In this document: piece after piece, positions 27,248-36,877 of the stretch
How the letters are laid out: every line of letters starts with the position of its first letter
Position numbering within the stretch: position 1 is the stretch's first letter
From: Lachnospiraceae bacterium
GTDB taxonomy: Bacteria > Bacillota > Clostridia > Lachnospirales > Lachnospiraceae
Length of the DNA stretch: 64,000 nucleotides
Assembly: GCA_017396555.1 (NCBI GenBank)
Contig: JAFQLS010000017.1
Span: 1-64,000, forward strand
Reading direction: 5' to 3'
The notes under the pieces: generated by a model
What the model saw: the letters and a program-made list of their open reading frames with translations, nothing else
Databases searched by the model: none
What the model was told of the DNA's origin: nothing
Position numbers and translations under genes: made by a program

Positions 27248-27276
27248 AAAAATATATTGTTTAGCGAGGATTGTAT

Positions 27277-30200
27277 ATGAAGTACGAAAACTCTGTGAAA
27301 AATATGGTTGAATCATATTTGGAATCTCCATCTAAAAAAGGAATATTTATAAAGAATTATAATTTGCTTAATGAAATGGTATCACAGATACAGGAATATT
27401 TGTATGATGAAGATGAGGATATTACTTATCTTTATTATGAATTTGTTGTGGGTGATATTAAGGGGGCTTATGAGCCTTTTTTGGGTTGGATAAAAGAAAT
27501 TTATAATATGCATTATAAGAGGCTGTATACAGTAGAGCAATTTATAGAGTTGTGTGAAGTATATAAAATGCATAAAGAGGTGTTTATTGAATACATAAAT
27601 ACCGGTGTTTGTAAGCGTAGAGAGGATGTAATGATTGAGGAATTTGAGTTTGAATGTGAACAAATGCTTAGATCGGTGTATAAAATTTTTGATTTTATAT
27701 CTAACAGTATAGAGTTAAGGTTTGTTATTTCAAATATACATATCGCTCCGTATAGTACATTAAACCTTATAAATTATATGATGGATAAGGATGATGACAT
27801 AAGGTTTGTATTTTCATACAATGATACCTTTAATACAAATGATTATATTAAAAGTGAATGGAATAAGCTTATAAGCTATGCGGAAAATAATAAAATGATA
27901 CCTGAAAGTAATCTATATGTTAATGAAACATATGTTGACTATCAGGATGAGTTTATCTTTGATGAGAGTAAGATTAAGGAATATTGTGCTGTAACAAATA
28001 ATATGTATTTTTTACTTACACTTGAAGACGCTAATTACTATTTAAGCCGTATTTTTGATAAAATATGTGTACGGGATTCATTAATAGATGATGATAGCAG
28101 ATTACAGCTTACATCCGTATATGCAATGATTAATTTAGGAATGAAAGAATACAACAAAGCATTATTTATCTGTGAAAGTATGGTTCCGATTTACTCTAAA
28201 ATAAACAATATTATGTATGAATATTACTATAATTATTTATCTGCACTTGCACACCTTATGATGATTGAGTCAGGGTTAGCAACCAAGTTTTGTGACAGAT
28301 GTAGAGAGCTCGTTGATAAGATGCCGGAGAATACAAGATATTCAAAGGAATATTGTTATATGAATATTCTTATTATAGAATGTTTATCGCGTTTTGGTAG
28401 TTTGAGTGAAGTTTTTAGATGTAATTATCAGTTTAATGCTGAGGAAGAATTACTTGAAAAAATCAATGAAGTTAAATATGAAAACTTCTTGGCATATATG
28501 TACATATTTGGATTTGACAATGATGAAGAATCTGTAAGACAAATTGCTGAAGGAATTAAAGAACCTGTTTATTTTAATAAAGGTATAGAGATAGCTGAAA
28601 AAATTGGGAATGTTAATTTGTTGCAACGTGCCTACATGAGAAATATTGTTTTGTATTCAGAATATGGCTATCATAAATATGTCCGTTCTATGTATGAGAA
28701 GAGAATAGCCATTATACCTAAGGAAAATAAGGTACGAAGAGCACACTCATATAGTGGTATGGGATATAATTCAATTGTTATGGAGGAGTACGAAGAGGCA
28801 GATAGATACTTTAGAAATAGTATTATTATTCTTACGGAAGAAAAAAAGGCAGAAGATATAGCAGAAACTCTATATAATATGGCATTGAATTATTATTTGG
28901 CCGGAGCATATAATATGTCCGTTCTATGTATGGAAACTGTTCTTAAAATTATGGAGCTTATTGGTATAGAAGGAGTAAGAATATGTAACACTTCTAAGCT
29001 ATATGGAATAATGGCACTAGCATGTTACAGACAAAAAAAATACTATGATGTATATTTTTGTCTTAAGAAAATGGAGAGCTTTTTGTCTCATCTCATAAAC
29101 AAGGCTGAGTTTGACAGTAAACTATGGGAAGAGGATTTGATTTTATATTATCTTACAAAGGCAATTATGTATCAGCATGAAGGTAATATGGAAGAGGCGG
29201 ATTTGAATTTTGAAAGTGCATATAAATATGTTCAAAATTTTAAAGGGGCAAAATTTTATTCTATTAGAGAATATGCCATATTCAGAGCTGAATATTATGA
29301 AAAAAAAGATAATCAGTTTATGAAACATAATGTATTAAGAGAGGCTCATGCTTATTACGAAGAAAACAGATATCCTAAAACAAGAAATATAATAGAAGCA
29401 TTGCTTGATAATAAAGAATTAGTACAGGAAAATAATTTTGATGAAGGCGTTATCGACTTTGAAAGAATAATTGATGTTGCAGCAAGTGTCGGAAATAAGC
29501 TTAATGTGCAAAATAAAGAAAAAGATATTGACTTTATTATGTTATGTCAGGATATTCTTGTTAAAGAAAATATAAATACACATCTTGTTATTAATAATAT
29601 AATGAATATAATTCAGAATACATTTAATATTGATAAGTTGTTCCTGATTGAAAAAACCTTGAACGAGTACACAGTTAGCTATTCATATGGAAAAGAAGAA
29701 ATTCATGCAGAAGATGTTAAAGACGTATTTGATTTTATAAGTAATCATAGAGTGGGCTTTATATCTAATCGAATTGATAAGGATTATTTAGTGTTCAGAA
29801 CTGTGACAGATAAGTTCGGTAGCGATGATATAGCGACTATTATAGGAATACCTATAGATAAACAGGGAGAAATAGCAAAGGTTTTTGTTGGTGTTATTGA
29901 TATTCATCGTAATTTTACCACTAATAGAATTATGCTTAAAAAGAATAATCTTACAGTAATTAAATATGTATTGAATCAGCTAGAGGAGGCAGTCAGAAGA
30001 ATTAATAGCAAGAAAATGTTAAGACTTATGAATGAAAAACTTAAAGAGGTTTCAGTGACAGATAACTTAACAGGTATTTACAATAGACAGGGATATTCAA
30101 TAGTTGAGAGAGAGCAACAGAATAATAACGGAATTATAATGTATTTAGATGTAGATAACTTTAAATATTACAATGATACTTTTGGTCACAATGCAGGTGA

Positions 30201-30537
30201 TTCCGTGCTTATGAGATTTGCCAGGATTATAGAGAATTGTATAGGAAAAGAAGGAAAAGCAATTCGATACGGTGATGAATTTCTTGCAATAATACCGGAA
30301 ACTTCGGAGGAAGAGGCTAAGGTTATGGCACAGAATATTATTGATGAATTTTTACAGGCATTATCCAATACTGTTGGTGAAAATGCTAAAGTTGGTTGCT
30401 CAATAGGAATAGCATCATATAAGGCAGGTGATCCGAATAATATGGATATTGCTCTTAGATATGCAGATAAAGCATTATATTATATTAAAAATAGTGGTAA
30501 GGGCAATTATGCTGTATGGTCTGAAATATTAGAATAA
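27277..30537 (+). CDS. Large TPR-like sensor with C-terminal GGDEF domain
   Basis: 1086 residues from the ATG at 27277 (SD GCGAGGA, 7-nt spacing; the in-frame TTG at 27271 is too close to the SD). There is no signal peptide or membrane helix. Residues 1-230 resemble a divergent P-loop/STAND-like region without a visible Walker A; about 240-720 is a tetratricopeptide-like helical solenoid; about 770-900 looks GAF-like; the end (about 925-1086) is a GGDEF domain with DNLTGIYNR, DVDNFKYYND and GHNAGD. The active loop reads RYGDEF, with Tyr for the first Gly. Synthesis of c-di-GMP is plausible but the substitution leaves doubt. The architecture suggests a cytoplasmic ligand- or protein-sensing cyclase. 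Confidence 0.85.
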   Translation: MKYENSVKNMVESYLESPSKKGIFIKNYNLLNEMVSQIQEYLYDEDEDITYLYYEFVVGDIKGAYEPFLGWIKEIYNMHYKRLYTVEQFIELCEVYKMHKEVFIEYINTGVCKRREDVMIEEFEFECEQMLRSVYKIFDFISNSIELRFVISNIHIAPYSTLNLINYMMDKDDDIRFVFSYNDTFNTNDYIKSEWNKLISYAENNKMIPESNLYVNETYVDYQDEFIFDESKIKEYCAVTNNMYFLLTLEDANYYLSRIFDKICVRDSLIDDDSRLQLTSVYAMINLGMKEYNKALFICESMVPIYSKINNIMYEYYYNYLSALAHLMMIESGLATKFCDRCRELVDKMPENTRYSKEYCYMNILIIECLSRFGSLSEVFRCNYQFNAEEELLEKINEVKYENFLAYMYIFGFDNDEESVRQIAEGIKEPVYFNKGIEIAEKIGNVNLLQRAYMRNIVLYSEYGYHKYVRSMYEKRIAIIPKENKVRRAHSYSGMGYNSIVMEEYEEADRYFRNSIIILTEEKKAEDIAETLYNMALNYYLAGAYNMSVLCMETVLKIMELIGIEGVRICNTSKLYGIMALACYRQKKYYDVYFCLKKMESFLSHLINKAEFDSKLWEEDLILYYLTKAIMYQHEGNMEEADLNFESAYKYVQNFKGAKFYSIREYAIFRAEYYEKKDNQFMKHNVLREAHAYYEENRYPKTRNIIEALLDNKELVQENNFDEGVIDFERIIDVAASVGNKLNVQNKEKDIDFIMLCQDILVKENINTHLVINNIMNIIQNTFNIDKLFLIEKTLNEYTVSYSYGKEEIHAEDVKDVFDFISNHRVGFISNRIDKDYLVFRTVTDKFGSDDIATIIGIPIDKQGEIAKVFVGVIDIHRNFTTNRIMLKKNNLTVIKYVLNQLEEAVRRINSKKMLRLMNEKLKEVSVTDNLTGIYNRQGYSIVEREQQNNNGIIMYLDVDNFKYYNDTFGHNAGDSVLMRFARIIENCIGKEGKAIRYGDEFLAIIPETSEEEAKVMAQNIIDEFLQALSNTVGENAKVGCSIGIASYKAGDPNNMDIALRYADKALYYIKNSGKGNYAVWSEILE

Positions 30538-30605
30538 ATTTTTAATGCAATATTTTAAAAGATATGTTAGAATACATTAGATAATTAAAGTTGGAGGAAT
30601 AAGAT

Positions 30606-31481
30606 ATGGGCTTTTTGAACTTAAAGGAATTCAAGGAAGAGTTATCACAGGCAGTTAATGAATTAGTTGAAGAAGATAATAAGAAGGAGGACACAAATGT
30701 TTCTGTAGATTCAGAAGATATTGTTGTTCCTGATGTAGAGGTTTCAGATAATGATATAGTTAATACATTTGATGATGATGAGTCTGAGGCAGATTATGAA
30801 TCTAATATAGATATGGCGACACTTAATGAGATGTTTGCCGAGGATAATAAAGCTACAGAAAAGAAATCCAAGTCAGGTAATAAGAAAGAAAAGAAGGAAT
30901 CTAAAGAAACAAAGGCTAAGAAGGAAGAAAAAATGGATAAGTTAGATGAAGAATTAAAGAATTCAGAAGAAATAAGAAATAGAAACAGACAGTATGAGGA
31001 TATTCCTGATATGGGAATTGCATCTGATGAAGTAGCTGAAATTACAAAAGGAATGAGTATTGAAGGTAATGTTACTTCTGATGGTTCCGTTAATGTTAAT
31101 GGTAAAGTCAAGGGTGACATTAAGTGTAATGGAAAGTTAGTTATTAGTGGTACTGTTGTAGGTGTATCCAGTGCTTCAGAGATATATACTAATAATGCGA
31201 AGATATGTGGCGATGTTGTAAGTGAAGGCAGTGTTAAGGTCGGTAGCAGCAGCGTTATTATTGGTAATGTAGTTGGAACAAGTGCAGTAGTAGGTGGTGC
31301 TATCAAGGGTGATCTTGATATTAAGGGACCTGTTATTGTTGATGGTTCAGCAGTTATTCAGGGTAATATTAAGTCACGTTCAGTACAGATTAATAATGGT
31401 GCGGTAATAGAAGGTGTAATTTCACAGTGCTATGCTGATGTTGATTATGAAGCATTATTTGACAAAACATTTAGCGAATAA
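30606..31481 (+). CDS. Bactofilin (polymer-forming cytoskeletal protein)
   Basis: 291 residues. The N-terminal half is acidic then Lys/Glu-rich and disordered (about 20-125). The C-terminal bactofilin domain (about 145-275) is a run of short beta-helix rungs such as SIEGNVTSDGSVNVNGKVKG and VIIGNVVGTSAVVGGAIKG, which is diagnostic. Bactofilins self-assemble into filaments at the membrane without nucleotide and act in cell shape or stalk/spore features. The long charged N-terminus is unusual compared with short canonical bactofilins and may recruit partners. SD GGAGGA is well placed. It sits 17 nt before pyrH, so it may be transcribed with the translation/isoprenoid cluster. Confidence 0.92.
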   Translation: MGFLNLKEFKEELSQAVNELVEEDNKKEDTNVSVDSEDIVVPDVEVSDNDIVNTFDDDESEADYESNIDMATLNEMFAEDNKATEKKSKSGNKKEKKESKETKAKKEEKMDKLDEELKNSEEIRNRNRQYEDIPDMGIASDEVAEITKGMSIEGNVTSDGSVNVNGKVKGDIKCNGKLVISGTVVGVSSASEIYTNNAKICGDVVSEGSVKVGSSSVIIGNVVGTSAVVGGAIKGDLDIKGPVIVDGSAVIQGNIKSRSVQINNGAVIEGVISQCYADVDYEALFDKTFSE

Positions 31482-31498
31482 TTGGAGGCGACTGTTTA

Positions 31499-32197
31499 AT
31501 GGATAGAATATTACTGAAGCTAAGCGGAGAAGCTTTAGCAGGAGATAAGAAAACAGGCTTTGATGAAGCTACTGTTGTAGGAGTGGCTAAGCAGGTCAAG
31601 GTTTTGGTTGATTCGGGAGTTCAGGTAGGTATAGTTATTGGTGGAGGTAATTTCTGGAGAGGCAGAACCAGTGAGAAGATTGACAGAACTAAGGCTGATG
31701 CCATTGGAATGCTTGCTACAGTTATGAATTGTATATATGTTTCTGAAATATTCAGGACAGAAGGTATGGATACTCAGGTTCTTACCCCTTTTGAATGTGG
31801 TTCGTTTACAAAATTATTTTCAAAAGACAGAGCTAATAAATATTTGAATAAAGGAACGGTCTGCTTCTTTGCAGGCGGAATTGGACATCCTTATTTCTCA
31901 ACAGATGTTGGAATGGTTCTTAGAGCAATTGAGATTGAGGCAGATTACATACTGGCTGCTAAGGCAATAGACGGCGTATATGATAGTGATCCAAATGTCA
32001 ATCCGGATGCTAAGAAATATGATGAATTATCTATTAAGGAAGTTGTTGATAAGAAACTTGGTGTGATAGACCTTGCTGCATCAGTATTATGTATGGAAAA
32101 TAAAATGCCAATGAAGATATTTGGTCTTAATGAAGAAAATAGTATAATAAATGCTGTTCAGGGTGAATTTACAGGAACAAAGATTATTGTAGAATAA
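31499..32197 (+). CDS. pyrH: UMP kinase
   Basis: 232 residues, the normal length for bacterial UMP kinase, which makes UDP from UMP in pyrimidine synthesis. It shows RILLKLSGEAL at the N-terminus, VIGGGNFWRGR (phosphate loop), RTKADAIGMLATVMN, the QVLT segment and AKAIDGVYDSDPN near residue 160. SD TTGGAGGCG precedes the ATG. Its stop overlaps a possible upstream ATG of frr, as is usual for the pyrH-frr pair. Confidence 0.97.
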   Translation: MDRILLKLSGEALAGDKKTGFDEATVVGVAKQVKVLVDSGVQVGIVIGGGNFWRGRTSEKIDRTKADAIGMLATVMNCIYVSEIFRTEGMDTQVLTPFECGSFTKLFSKDRANKYLNKGTVCFFAGGIGHPYFSTDVGMVLRAIEIEADYILAAKAIDGVYDSDPNVNPDAKKYDELSIKEVVDKKLGVIDLAASVLCMENKMPMKIFGLNEENSIINAVQGEFTGTKIIVE

Positions 32198-32211
32198 TGG
32201 AGGATATGAAA

Positions 32212-32766
32212 ATGGAAGAATTGTTGATGGAATTTGAAGAAAAAATGGAAAAGACACTTGCGGCTCTTGCCAATGATTATAGTTCAATTAGAGCAGGACG
32301 TGCTAATCCACATATTTTAGATAAAATCAGAGTTGATTATTATGGTTCGCCAACACCTCTTCAGCAGGTTGCAAATGTTTCTGTACCGGAAGCAAGAATG
32401 ATACAGATACAGCCATGGGAATCAAGTCTTATTAAAGAAATAGAAAAAGCTATCTTAGTATCAGATCTTGGTTTAACACCAACAAATGATGGTAAATCAA
32501 TTAGACTTGTATTTCCTGAATTAACAGAGGACAGAAGAAAAGAGCTTGTTAAGGATGTTAAGAAAAAGGGTGAAAATGCTAAGGTTGCAATTAGAAATGT
32601 AAGACGTGATGCAAATGATGCATTTAAGAAACAAAATAAAGCAAATGAAATATCAGAAGATGAGCTTAAGCAAAGCGAAGACAGAGTTCAGAAATTAACT
32701 GATAAATATGTTGCAGAAGTAGATAAAGCAGTAGAAACAAAGTCAGCAGAGATACTCACAGTGTAA
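32212..32766 (+). CDS. frr: Ribosome recycling factor
   Basis: 184 residues from the ATG at 32212, chosen because GGAGGA (32199-32204) lies 7 nt before it; the ATGs at 32197 and 32206 overlap or crowd this SD. With EF-G the protein splits the post-termination ribosome. Family blocks are present: SSIRAGRANP, PTPLQQVANVSVPEARM, IQPWE, and LTEDRRKELVKDVKKKGENAKVAIRN-type helices (shown in part as AKVAIRNVRRDA). It directly follows pyrH. Confidence 0.97.
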   Translation: MEELLMEFEEKMEKTLAALANDYSSIRAGRANPHILDKIRVDYYGSPTPLQQVANVSVPEARMIQIQPWESSLIKEIEKAILVSDLGLTPTNDGKSIRLVFPELTEDRRKELVKDVKKKGENAKVAIRNVRRDANDAFKKQNKANEISEDELKQSEDRVQKLTDKYVAEVDKAVETKSAEILTV

Positions 32767-32768
32767 GA

Positions 32769-32806
32769 ATAATAATCCCCATCTTTTTAGGTGGGGAATT
32801 ATTTCG
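32769..32806 (+). terminator. Candidate terminator between frr and uppS
   Basis: AATAATCCCCA pairs with TGGGGAATTATT (one bulge) around a T-rich loop, and the 3' side is TTATTTCG. It may attenuate rather than stop transcription into uppS, since no strong promoter is seen after it. Confidence 0.5.
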
Positions 32807-32836
32807 TGGTACGAAGAATTATAATGGAGGATTAAT

Positions 32837-33562
32837 ATGGCAGAGCTTAGAATACCTAAACATGTTGCCATTATCTTAGATGGAAACGGAAGATGGGCAA
32901 AGAAAAGATTGTTACCAAGAAATATGGGACATGTGCAGGGAGCAAAAACCGTTGAAAAAATCTGTGAAGAAGCAGGGAATATGGGGATAAAATATTTAAC
33001 AGTATACGCATTTTCAACAGAGAACTGGAATAGACCGGAAAGCGAAGTTAATGCGCTTATGAAGCTTCTTAGAAATTATCTGGAAGATTGTATTAATAGA
33101 GCAAATGAGAATGATATGAGAGTTAGAGTTATAGGAGAAAGAACCAGACTCAGCGATGATATCAGAATTAAGATAGATGAGTTAGAGGAAGCAACTAAGA
33201 ATAATTCAGGTATCAATTTTACAATAGCTATTAATTATGGAAGCAGAGATGAAATGATTAGAGCTATGAAAAAAATGAATAAAGATATTGCAGAGGGTAA
33301 ATTATCTGAAGATGATATTACAGAAAAGATGTTTAATTCGTATCTTGATACAAGTGAACTTCCGGATCCGGATCTTGTTATAAGAACAAGTGGAGAGGAA
33401 AGAGTATCTAACTTCTTGTTATGGCAGCTTGCGTATTCAGAGTTTTATTTTACAGATGTATTGTGGCCTGACTTTGATAAAAAAGAACTTGAAAGAGCAA
33501 TAGTTAAATATAACAGTAGAGAAAGAAGATTTGGAAAGACGTCAGAACAAATGGAGGAATAA
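32837..33562 (+). CDS. uppS: Undecaprenyl (isoprenyl) diphosphate synthase
   Basis: 241 residues, cis-prenyltransferase making the C55 carrier lipid for peptidoglycan and other envelope polymers. Motifs: HVAIILDGNGRWAKKR with Asp15, NMGHVQGAKTVE, LTVYAFSTENWNRP, and near the C-terminus DLVIRTSGEERVSNFLLWQ. The usual E-Q-R of the last block is E-E-R here, a mild variation. SD ATGGAGG. It begins the envelope-lipid part of the cluster (uppS-cdsA-dxr-rseP-ispG). Confidence 0.96.
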   Translation: MAELRIPKHVAIILDGNGRWAKKRLLPRNMGHVQGAKTVEKICEEAGNMGIKYLTVYAFSTENWNRPESEVNALMKLLRNYLEDCINRANENDMRVRVIGERTRLSDDIRIKIDELEEATKNNSGINFTIAINYGSRDEMIRAMKKMNKDIAEGKLSEDDITEKMFNSYLDTSELPDPDLVIRTSGEERVSNFLLWQLAYSEFYFTDVLWPDFDKKELERAIVKYNSRERRFGKTSEQMEE

Positions 33563-33563
33563 A

Positions 33564-34394
33564 ATGTCGGCAGTAAATAAATTAATGAATAAATCATTTC
33601 TAGAACGATTAATCAGCGGTATTTTACTGGTTATTATAGCTTTAGTTACAATAATTATGGGAAAGGATGTTTTATTTGTTACTATAGCTATAATTTCACT
33701 TATTGGTCTTAGTGAAATTCTTAAAGTATTTAAAGTTCATACAAAACTTCCGGGTGTGTCTGCTTATCTTGCAGCAATAGGATATTTTGTGTTATTAAGA
33801 CTTGAATATATGGAATATTTTATGCCAATGATTATAGCATATCTTATGGTTTTAATGGCTATTTATGTATTTTCGTTTCCGAAGTACCACACAAATGAGA
33901 TTATACCTTGTTTCTTTGGCGTTTTTTATGTAGTAATAATGCTTTCATATGTATATCAGGTAAGAATGATGGAGGATGGCTTGTATACAGTATGGCTAAT
34001 TTTCTTATGTTCTTGGGGGTGTGATACCTGTGCTTACCTTGTAGGTGTAATGTTTGGAAAGCATAAAATGGCTCCAATATTAAGCCCTAAGAAGTCTATA
34101 GAAGGTGCAATCGGAGGTTTGGTAGGGGCAGCATTACTTGGCTTGGCCTATGCACATATTTTTAAAGGAAATATGACCAGTATAAATAATCCTTTGATTT
34201 TGTTTCCAGTTGTCTGTGTTGTTGGTGGGCTTATTTCTATGGTTGGTGATTTGGCAGCATCAGGTATTAAGAGAAATAATGATATTAAAGATTATGGAAA
34301 GCTTATACCGGGACATGGTGGGATACTTGATAGATTTGACAGTGTAATTTTTACTGCACCAATTATATATTATTTAATTAGTTTTATGAATTAA
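33564..34394 (+). CDS. cdsA: Phosphatidate cytidylyltransferase
   Basis: 276 residues from the ATG at 33564, which lies one base after the uppS stop with SD GGAGGA just before it; an in-frame start at 33531 lies within uppS and lacks an SD. It makes CDP-diacylglycerol for phospholipid synthesis. It is a polytopic membrane protein with about seven helices and the C-terminal signature S.VGDLAASGIKR...KDYGKLIPGHGGILDR in pieces (VGDLAASGIKR, IPGHGGILDRFDS). The SPKKSIEGAIGG block is also present. Confidence 0.96.
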   Translation: MSAVNKLMNKSFLERLISGILLVIIALVTIIMGKDVLFVTIAIISLIGLSEILKVFKVHTKLPGVSAYLAAIGYFVLLRLEYMEYFMPMIIAYLMVLMAIYVFSFPKYHTNEIIPCFFGVFYVVIMLSYVYQVRMMEDGLYTVWLIFLCSWGCDTCAYLVGVMFGKHKMAPILSPKKSIEGAIGGLVGAALLGLAYAHIFKGNMTSINNPLILFPVVCVVGGLISMVGDLAASGIKRNNDIKDYGKLIPGHGGILDRFDSVIFTAPIIYYLISFMN

Positions 34395-34415
34395 TAATTG
34401 AAACGGAGACTGATT

Positions 34416-35567
34416 ATGGAGAAAATAAAGAATGTTGCAGTGCTGGGGTCTACGGGCTCGATAGGTACACAAACTCTTGAGATTGCAAGAGCAAATAAAG
34501 ATATAAATATTACTGCGCTTGCAGCCGGACAGAATATAGAGCTTCTTGAAAAACAGATTCGGGAATTCAAGCCGGAACTGGTTGCTGTATGGGACGAAGC
34601 TAAAGCAGGTGAACTTAGAGAAAATATTAAAGATTTAGATATTAAAGTTCTTTCAGGAATGGAAGGACTTATTGAAGTATCTGTGCTTGATTGTACAGAT
34701 ATAGTCCTTACGGCAGTTGTTGGAATGATAGGTATACAGCCTACAATTGCTGCAATAAAGGCAGGTAAGGATATTGCACTTGCAAATAAAGAAACATTAG
34801 TTACTGCAGGACATATTATTATGCCGCTTGCAAATGAAATGGGAATTAATATTTATCCTGTAGATAGTGAGCATAGTGCTATTTTCCAGTGTTTAAACGG
34901 TGAAAACAGTAAAGAACTTAGTAAAATTATTTTAACCGCATCAGGTGGACCTTTTAGGGGTAAAGACAGAGAATTTATGAAAAATGTTAAGCTGGAAGAT
35001 GCCCTTAAGCACCCGAACTGGTCAATGGGAAGAAAAATCACCATTGATTCTGCTACAATGGTAAATAAAGGTTTGGAAGTTATAGAAGCAAAATGGCTGT
35101 TTGATGTAGAATTTGATGATATTCAGGTAGTAATACAGCCACAGAGTCTTATTCATTCAATGGTTGAGTTTAAGGATGGCGGCATTATGGCACAGCTTGG
35201 AACACCGGATATGAAGCTTCCTATACAGTATGCTTTGTATTATCCTGAAAGAAGATATCTTGAAGGGAAAAGAGTGGATTTTTCAAAGCTTGCGCAGATT
35301 TCTTTTGAACTTCCGGATATGGATAATTTTGTAGGACTCAAATATGCATATGAAGCAGGTAGAGCAGGTGGTTCGATGACTACTGTTTTTAATGCAGCAA
35401 ATGAATTAGCAGTTAGTAAATTTCTTAATAGAGAGGTAAGTTTCCTTGAAATAACAGATATTATAGAATATGCTATGTCAAAACATACAAAAATTGTAAA
35501 TCCAAATGTTGAAGATATACTTAATGTTGAAAAGGAAACATATGATATTATTAAGGGAAGGTGGTAA
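34416..35567 (+). CDS. dxr: 1-deoxy-D-xylulose 5-phosphate reductoisomerase
   Basis: 383 residues from the ATG at 34416 (SD CGGAGA); an upstream in-frame TTG at 34398 would add six residues but overlaps the SD. First committed step of the MEP isoprenoid pathway, giving MEP from DXP with NADPH. Motifs: VLGSTGSIGTQTLEIA (NADPH binding), ANKETLVTAG, PVDSEHSAIFQCL and ASGGPFRGKDRE with HPNWSMGRKITIDSATMVNKG split over about residues 195-225. It sits with ispG and uppS, supplying the same lipid carrier route. Confidence 0.97.
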   Translation: MEKIKNVAVLGSTGSIGTQTLEIARANKDINITALAAGQNIELLEKQIREFKPELVAVWDEAKAGELRENIKDLDIKVLSGMEGLIEVSVLDCTDIVLTAVVGMIGIQPTIAAIKAGKDIALANKETLVTAGHIIMPLANEMGINIYPVDSEHSAIFQCLNGENSKELSKIILTASGGPFRGKDREFMKNVKLEDALKHPNWSMGRKITIDSATMVNKGLEVIEAKWLFDVEFDDIQVVIQPQSLIHSMVEFKDGGIMAQLGTPDMKLPIQYALYYPERRYLEGKRVDFSKLAQISFELPDMDNFVGLKYAYEAGRAGGSMTTVFNAANELAVSKFLNREVSFLEITDIIEYAMSKHTKIVNPNVEDILNVEKETYDIIKGRW

Positions 35568-35573
35568 ATTATT

Positions 35574-36857
35574 ATGGGTATAGTATTAGCACTTATAGTG
35601 TTTAGTATATTGATTTTATTTCATGAGTTGGGACATTTTTTGCTTGCAAAGAAGAATGGAATAGGAGTTACTGAATTTTCGCTGGGACTTGGACCAAGAT
35701 TAGTTAGTCACAAGTTTGGAGAAACAAGATATTCTATTAAGCTTTTGCCGTTTGGTGGCTCTTGTGCGATGCTTGGTGAAGATGAAGATAATGAAGATGA
35801 GAGAGCATTTAACAATAAATCTGTGTGGGCTAGAATGGCTGTAATTGCAGCGGGACCAATTTTTAATTTCATTCTTGCTTTTGTAGCAGCAATAATAGTC
35901 GTGGGAGTAATTGGATACGATCCATGTATTGTTACATCAATAGATGAAAATTCCCCACTTATTGAGGCCGGTTTGGAAAAAGGCGATATTATAACAGAAG
36001 TTAATGGAGTTAGTATTAATGTAGGAAGAGAATTATATCTTGAGGAATATGTTAATCCATATACAGATGAGGACGTAGAAATTAAGTATCTTCGTGATGG
36101 TAAAGAGTATGAGATTACTGTCCCTACAAAAGAAAAATACATGCTTGGAATATATTATACAGCTAAGGAAGATGAAGAAGCATTAGTTAGTTCAATTTCG
36201 AATAATGGTGCATTTGCGAAGGCAGGAGCTAAGAAGGATGATATTATTACAAAAGTAGATGGTGTCGTTATTAATAATGGTAAGGAGCTTATGGAATATT
36301 TTGATGCTAATCCCCTTACAGGAGAAGAAATCAATGTCACAATAAAGCGTGATGGTAAAGAAAAGGATATTGAGGTTACTCCAAGAATTACCTATGAGTT
36401 AGGATTTACCTATAATGTAAACGGCAGAGTTGAGGCTGAAAATGTTGGAGAAGTTTTAAAATATAGTTTTGTCGAGCTTAAATATGGTGCAGAGTCAGTA
36501 TTTAAGAGTTTTCAATTGTTATTTACAGGGAAAGCAGGAATGGATGATATTTCCGGACCTGTAGGAATAGTTGATATGATGGATGAAGTGGTTGAAGAAA
36601 CTAAGAGTGAAGGAAGTCTTATAGTTATTATGAATCTTCTTAATTATATGATACTATTCAGTGTGAATCTTGGAATTCTTAATCTTGTTCCATTTCCGGC
36701 ATTAGATGGAGGAAGATTATTCTTCCTGATTATTGAAGCAATCAGAAGAAAGCCTATATCAAGAGAAAAAGAAGGAATAGTTAACTTTGTAGGCTTGATG
36801 ATACTTATGGTATTTATGGTGTATGTAATGTTTAACGATATTATGAAAATATTTTAA
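35574..36857 (+). CDS. rseP: RIP zinc metalloprotease (site-2 protease family)
   Basis: 427 residues, an intramembrane protease that releases membrane-bound regulators. The zinc site is HELGH (17-21) in the first membrane helix, and the second site is PFPALDGGRLFF in the C-terminal helices. Between are two PDZ-like domains (about 115-195 and 200-285), each with an EAGLEKGD- or KAGAKKDD-type carboxylate loop. Two PDZ domains and about 427 residues match the RseP/RasP class. Translation starts 6 nt after dxr. Confidence 0.95.
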   Translation: MGIVLALIVFSILILFHELGHFLLAKKNGIGVTEFSLGLGPRLVSHKFGETRYSIKLLPFGGSCAMLGEDEDNEDERAFNNKSVWARMAVIAAGPIFNFILAFVAAIIVVGVIGYDPCIVTSIDENSPLIEAGLEKGDIITEVNGVSINVGRELYLEEYVNPYTDEDVEIKYLRDGKEYEITVPTKEKYMLGIYYTAKEDEEALVSSISNNGAFAKAGAKKDDIITKVDGVVINNGKELMEYFDANPLTGEEINVTIKRDGKEKDIEVTPRITYELGFTYNVNGRVEAENVGEVLKYSFVELKYGAESVFKSFQLLFTGKAGMDDISGPVGIVDMMDEVVEETKSEGSLIVIMNLLNYMILFSVNLGILNLVPFPALDGGRLFFLIIEAIRRKPISREKEGIVNFVGLMILMVFMVYVMFNDIMKIF

Positions 36858-36877
36858 TTAGATAGGATTGTGAAAAT

